DNA of 64,000 nucleotides from BOG-1155 sp050012495 (GTDB taxonomy: Bacteria; Desulfobacterota; Syntrophorhabdia; Syntrophorhabdales; WCHB1-27): assembly GCA_050012495.1 (NCBI GenBank), contig JBEKHB010000012.1, forward strand, positions 1 to 64,000, written 5' to 3'. Shown piece after piece: positions 60,134-64,000 of the stretch. The translations under genes and the position numbers were made by a program. Every line of letters begins with the position of its first letter. Positions within the stretch are counted from its first letter, which is position 1. Under the pieces are notes generated by a model. That model worked only from the letters and a program-made list of their open reading frames with translations. It had not been told where the DNA came from and did no database searches.

Positions 60134-60904
60134 TCACCTCTCCCACTCTTCCTGATAAATGGTGATATTCACAAAGTTATAGGGGGGCCAGGGTCCTGCG
60201 TACAAAAACCATATTCTTTCTTTGTAGGCGTCGCTAACCTCCTCCATGACATTGTCAAATTCTTTCTCCCTCCCTTTGCTCACCAAAAATGAGCCATTCA
60301 TGAACATCCCGTCGCCAATGGTAGTGTTCAGCTTATAATCGAATGCCGATGTCTTTAATGCAGCAACAATCCTTTCGGCGTCTTCCGCCTTTTTGTGCTT
60401 CAGTGCAGCCTCGACAAGTTTGCCCAGTTCTATTTTTGCCTGAATATTCTCCCGCTGCACGTCCCCTTTCGGCGTTCTCCTTATTTTTTTGATCTCTTTG
60501 CTCTCCTCTGCAATCTCCCTGAAGATAATGTCCATATCTTTCCACAGCCCCTTCACGCCAAGCTCCACCTTGTGATCCATGTCCCTCAGAACATTCTTGA
60601 ATTCCCTGTACCTTTTGAATAACAGGCTCCTTATCTCATCGGCACTCGAGGCAATGGTACAGAACCTCACCGGCAACACAGTATGCTCCTTCATCACCTC
60701 TTCAATAACCTTTTCGTGAGCCAGGATGTTGTCCCGGTTCACCACAAGCTTCGTTAAAGGGTGAGCGCTGATTACCATTGCAAGGTCATCGATACCGATA
60801 GTGCCCACCTCGTCGCCCCTGCTCCCGATGCCGATAGGGCCAAATGTTCTGTCTTGTTTTGCGTTGATGATGCAGTATATATATTTTCCTTCACGATCCA
60901 TCAT
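60134..60904 (-). CDS. GvpF/L-family gas-vesicle protein (paralog 3)
   Basis: 256 residues from ATG 60904 (AAAGGAACA upstream), overlapping the stop of the GvpF/L-DnaJ gene. Motifs are KYIYCIINAKQDRTFGPIGI, AHEKVIEEVMKEHTVLPVRF, LGVKGLWKDMDIIFREIAEE and the terminal LYAGPWPPYNFVNITIYQEE. The shared first subdomain with paralog 2 (IGxxGRGDxV and HTVLPVRF) is strong. Longer frames to 60979 lack a ribosome-binding site. Confidence 0.88.
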   Translation of the reverse strand: MMDREGKYIYCIINAKQDRTFGPIGIGSRGDEVGTIGIDDLAMVISAHPLTKLVVNRDNILAHEKVIEEVMKEHTVLPVRFCTIASSADEIRSLLFKRYREFKNVLRDMDHKVELGVKGLWKDMDIIFREIAEESKEIKKIRRTPKGDVQRENIQAKIELGKLVEAALKHKKAEDAERIVAALKTSAFDYKLNTTIGDGMFMNGSFLVSKGREKEFDNVMEEVSDAYKERIWFLYAGPWPPYNFVNITIYQEEWER

Positions 60905-61926
60905 TGTTCCTTTACCGTGACGATTATCGAATTTTCTGCAAAGTCTTCTTTTTTGAAAGAACACGCATCGTGTTGACAATATGCTGAAAGCAGCCTGTAT
61001 GCATTGGTGATTTCAATATATTCCGTTTCTGTCTCGCCATTTTGCCTGTCGGACTGCTTATCGGGATGATACACAGAGGCATATTTCCTGTAGGCCTTTT
61101 TTATCTCGTCTTTCGTTGCAAAGGCGTTCAGAGCAAGTTTTTCCTTTGCCCGCTCAATTTCGTCGTACTGCAATTGTTCTATCTCAAGCACATAAAAGTT
61201 ATATGGTGGAAGTGGACCGACGCACTTGAAATGGACCTTTCCGCCAAAACTGCCGCTTAATTCATCCAGCCTTTCTTCAAAACGGATGTGCCTGGGCTTG
61301 TCGATAAAGAAGGCTGCATTCATGATTGTCGCGTCATTCAGCATCGTATATTCTTTTATGCTCCGGCACAGGTCTTCCAATGAGTCCTTTATAGTGAGGG
61401 CGTATTCATGTTTTTTCTTATCCAGACAACTTTTAATGAGCATGCCTGCTTTCATTTGATCATCGACCGTGATGCCCGCCTTCTTGTTGAAAAGGACCTG
61501 TTTTACTGCCCTTACCTCTTCTTCTTCGGATACCTCTTGTATGACCGCATGAAGATCGACCCAGGTGGCGACGACATCAAGCTCTATCCTGCCTTCGATC
61601 TTTGCAAAAACCTCTTTAAACACGTGGTATCCCTTCATCAGGGCCAGCATCACCTCATCTTCACCGAGCACATACGTGCCCAGCCTCGCAGGGATGACGG
61701 TAAACGCCTTCATCAACTTTTCCATCACCACCTGATGCTCGATGAGGCGCCTTGCCGCAGCGTCGCCCGGCAGCTTTCCATAGTCAATTATCTCGGAATC
61801 ACCCACTGCCGCAGAAACATCCTTATAAGGGACGGTGTAAATGCCGTGTGAAGTGAGCATAGTTGAACCCGCCGCATGGGATTCATTATTGATCACGCCA
61901 TATATGCACTTACCTTTATCGTTCAT
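60901..61926 (-). CDS. GvpF/L protein fused to a DnaJ domain
   Basis: 341 residues. The first 250 are GvpF/L (GKCIYGVINNESHAAGSTML, EHQVVMEKLMKAFTVIPARL, VGPLPPYNFYVLEIEQLQYD). The last 85 form a J-domain: AKEKLALNAFATKDEIKKAY, then RKYASVYHPDKQSDRQNGET with the intact HPD tripeptide that stimulates Hsp70 ATPase, then EYIEITNAYRLLSAYC. The fusion would physically recruit DnaK to shell-protein assembly. AGGGTGA precedes the ATG, which overlaps the stop of the AAA+ gene. It is the first of four GvpF/L paralogs in transcription order. Confidence 0.85.
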   Translation of the reverse strand: MNDKGKCIYGVINNESHAAGSTMLTSHGIYTVPYKDVSAAVGDSEIIDYGKLPGDAAARRLIEHQVVMEKLMKAFTVIPARLGTYVLGEDEVMLALMKGYHVFKEVFAKIEGRIELDVVATWVDLHAVIQEVSEEEEVRAVKQVLFNKKAGITVDDQMKAGMLIKSCLDKKKHEYALTIKDSLEDLCRSIKEYTMLNDATIMNAAFFIDKPRHIRFEERLDELSGSFGGKVHFKCVGPLPPYNFYVLEIEQLQYDEIERAKEKLALNAFATKDEIKKAYRKYASVYHPDKQSDRQNGETETEYIEITNAYRLLSAYCQHDACSFKKEDFAENSIIVTVKEQ

Positions 61927-64000
61927 GCGTCACCCTGTCCCGCGGAAATAGATTCTTTCTGCTTTTGCACCAATCGCAATGCCTCCTCGAAATGCCTCTT
62001 CGATATAGTAAGTTGCGCGCGCGCGTTGGGTTTCGCGTTTTGGGTGTGGTTTACATATTCCCTTATGGTCAACATAGACGCTTTCCGGCAAATAAATTCT
62101 ATGTCCGATCCTGCCAGGCCGACGGTCTCTTTTGCGAGCGCCCGCAAATCCACATCCTTGCCAAGAGGTTTGTTCTTCGTATGGATCCCAAATATGGATA
62201 AACGTGTGTCTTCATCAGGAAGGGGCAGCTCGATGACAAGATCGAATCTTCCACCTCTCAGGAGCGCCGGGTCAATCATATCGAGCCGGTTGGTAGCGGC
62301 CAGCACCACCACTCCCTTGAGTTCTTCAATACCGTCCATTTCGGCCAGGAACTGGCTCACAACCCGTTCCGTCACGCCTGACTCGGCAATCCCCGAACCC
62401 CTTCTCGGCACTACGGCGTCGATCTCGTCAAAAAATATGATAGCCGGGGAAGCCTGTTTTGCTGTTTTGAAGACTTCACGGATGCCCTTCTCACTTTCAC
62501 CCACAAATTTTGACATGAGACTCGGCCCCTTTATGGAGATAAAATTGACTTTCGTCTCGCTTGCAACCGCTTTTGCAAGTAAGGTTTTTCCCGTACCCGG
62601 CGGTCCATGAAGGAGAATCCCCTTGGGCGGGTGTGTGCCGGCAGCTCTAAAGACATCAGCGTACTTAATGGGCCATTCTACCGCCTCCTTCAATTCCTGT
62701 TTGATCTCTTCGAGGCCGCCCACGTCATCCCATCGCACATCGGGCACCTCGACAAACACCTCCCGTATGGCAGAGGGTTCAACCTCTTTCATGGCATCCA
62801 GGAAATCGTCCATAGTCACTTCCAGCTTGAGGAGCGTCTCATAAGGGATTTCATCCACGTCGAAATCAATCCGCGGTAAAATCTTCCGGAGTGCAGACAT
62901 GGCTGCCTCCCTTGCCAGCGCCTCCAGGTCCGCACCAACGAAGCCATGGGTAATCTCGGCCAATTTTTCCAGATCGACCCCGTCGTGCGCTTCACCGCTT
63001 CCCTGACCGGGTTCTCCTGAGAGGGGCATACCCCTCGTATGGATCTGCAATATATGCAGTCTTCCGTTTCTGTCCGGAATGGGGATTGAAATCTCCCTGT
63101 CGAACCTCCCCGGTCTCCTTAGAGCCGGGTCGAGGGTATTGGGAATATTTGTTGCCCCGATGACAATTACCTGTCCCCGCGACTGCAATCCGTCCAGGAG
63201 CGACAGGAGTTGGGCGACAACACGCCGCTCAACCTGTTTTTCTCCGCCCATGTCTTCCCTTTTCGGCGCAATGGCATCAATTTCATCAATAAAGATTATC
63301 GAAGGGGTATGCTTCTGGGCATCATCAAATATGGACCTGAGACGCGCTTCGCTTTCTCCGTAAAATTTACCCATGATTTCCGGGCCGCTGATACTTGTGA
63401 AGTACGCCTCGGTCTCGTTCGCCACGGACCGGGCGATCAATGTCTTCCCTGTGCCGGGAGGCCCATAGAGCAGTACACCTTTAGGCGGGTCAATTCCGAG
63501 TCTCTCGAATATCTGCGGGTATTTCAAAGGCAGCTCGATCATCTCCCTGATTCTTTGAATCTGATACCCCAGTCCTCCGATGTCTTCATAGGAAATCTTC
63601 GCGATTTTCGGCTCACCTGCCTCCCTCGATTCTATTTCTATTTGTGTTGCCGGATTTATCGCCACCACGCCGTCGGGGGTAGTAGTGAGAACCTTGAAAT
63701 CGCTTGACCGTGAGCCAAAAAGCGTCACCCTTACCCTGTCTCCCGTGATTACAGGCAGACCCTCGATCAGCGTGCCGATATACCTGGCATCCCTATCTTT
63801 TTGAGGCAGGCTTGAAAGGGTTAGGGGGGAAAGCTTTACCCTTGCTGCACGCTTGTGATCGACCTTCAGAACCTTTACCTTCTCGTCTATGCCGACCTTG
63901 GCATTCTCCCTCGTTATGCCGTCCATCTGTATGATCTTTTTTCCTCTCTCTTCAACATAACAGGGCATCAGCTTCACCGGGGTCTTTCTTTTCCCTTCAA
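61923..64000 (-). CDS. CDC48-family AAA+ ATPase (5' end beyond window)
   Basis: At least 691 residues; the frame runs off the right edge. The visible N-domain begins EGKRKTPVKLMPCYVEERGK, which aligns with the CDC48/VCP N-domain, so the true start lies outside. Two AAA+ modules follow, each with Walker A GPPGTGKT, Walker B (IIFIDEIDA and IIFFDEIDA) and arginine-finger regions (DPALRRPGRFDREI, DPALLRGGRFDLVI). CDC48-type unfoldases are typical of archaea but also occur in some bacteria. Most bacterial gas-vesicle clusters carry GvpN, a MoxR-type AAA+. Here CDC48 occupies the ATPase slot, and its stop overlaps the GvpF/L-DnaJ start. Confidence 0.9.
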   Translation of the reverse strand, partial: EGKRKTPVKLMPCYVEERGKKIIQMDGITRENAKVGIDEKVKVLKVDHKRAARVKLSPLTLSSLPQKDRDARYIGTLIEGLPVITGDRVRVTLFGSRSSDFKVLTTTPDGVVAINPATQIEIESREAGEPKIAKISYEDIGGLGYQIQRIREMIELPLKYPQIFERLGIDPPKGVLLYGPPGTGKTLIARSVANETEAYFTSISGPEIMGKFYGESEARLRSIFDDAQKHTPSIIFIDEIDAIAPKREDMGGEKQVERRVVAQLLSLLDGLQSRGQVIVIGATNIPNTLDPALRRPGRFDREISIPIPDRNGRLHILQIHTRGMPLSGEPGQGSGEAHDGVDLEKLAEITHGFVGADLEALAREAAMSALRKILPRIDFDVDEIPYETLLKLEVTMDDFLDAMKEVEPSAIREVFVEVPDVRWDDVGGLEEIKQELKEAVEWPIKYADVFRAAGTHPPKGILLHGPPGTGKTLLAKAVASETKVNFISIKGPSLMSKFVGESEKGIREVFKTAKQASPAIIFFDEIDAVVPRRGSGIAESGVTERVVSQFLAEMDGIEELKGVVVLAATNRLDMIDPALLRGGRFDLVIELPLPDEDTRLSIFGIHTKNKPLGKDVDLRALAKETVGLAGSDIEFICRKASMLTIREYVNHTQNAKPNARAQLTISKRHFEEALRLVQKQKESISAGQGDA

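Overview
The window looks like a chromosome segment of a strictly anaerobic bacterium of the Desulfobacterota (Deltaproteobacteria) type, perhaps a syntrophic lineage such as Syntrophorhabdia or Syntrophia. This is inferred from gene content only: a large CoA-linked catabolic island with B12 mutase and phosphotransferase-like genes, a selenoprotein, c-di-GMP signalling, motAB and a gas-vesicle-type cluster. No rRNA, tRNA or CRISPR array was found.

Layout. 1-16.1 kb is a patchwork: a perR-katA pair, a GNAT gene with a damaged start, a pentapeptide-repeat protein, an RCC1-repeat surface protein, a rhodanese whose in-frame TGA sits next to a bacterial-type SECIS hairpin, a DoxX/MauE membrane protein, an MBL hydrolase, a cyclic-nucleotide-binding protein, a large sensor diguanylate cyclase, and a compact HNH/HIT/nucleoside-phosphorylase run. 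Short relics lie between these genes (kdpC, livK-type binding protein, transposase, possibly rubrerythrin and ABC-F).

16.1-44.5 kb is an island visibly richer in A+T, with a truncated IS66-like transposase at its left edge. Two long plus-strand operons and one minus-strand ligase gene are preceded by look-alike promoters with the same operator-like motif just after the -10 box, and a TetR-family gene closes the block. Operon A (16.4-30.1 kb) encodes a CaiB CoA-transferase, hydroxyacyl-CoA dehydrogenase, two crotonases, an HMG-CoA-synthase-like/DUF35 fusion, a thiolase, an amidohydrolase-like protein, a B12-dependent acyl-CoA mutase (large and small subunits), a fused CoA-transferase/IpdAB-like protein, a double-hotdog dehydratase and an MBL hydrolase. 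Operon B (30.7-41.5 kb) encodes an MFS carrier, an old-yellow-enzyme-type reductase, an acyl-CoA ligase, a PEP-synthase-like enzyme split into two genes (as in phenylphosphate synthase), a Tm-1-like protein and a second amidohydrolase. The set reads as uptake, activation, carbon-skeleton rearrangement and thiolytic cleavage of an unknown substrate. Several enzymes carry substitutions at diagnostic catalytic positions, so the island may be an undescribed pathway.

44.8-56.3 kb holds a PaaK-type ligase with a tiny downstream gene, a PAS-GGDEF protein with a degenerate GGDEF motif, an IclR regulator, motA-motB behind a sigma-28-like promoter, a divergent HD-GYP protein and glycogen phosphorylase. 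56.3-64 kb is a minus-strand gas-vesicle-type cluster: a CDC48-like AAA+ ATPase (cut by the window edge), four GvpF/L paralogs (one fused to a DnaJ domain), GvpG, GvpO, a GvpJ-GvpK fusion and a GvpA/J-family protein. No unambiguous structural gvpA is visible.
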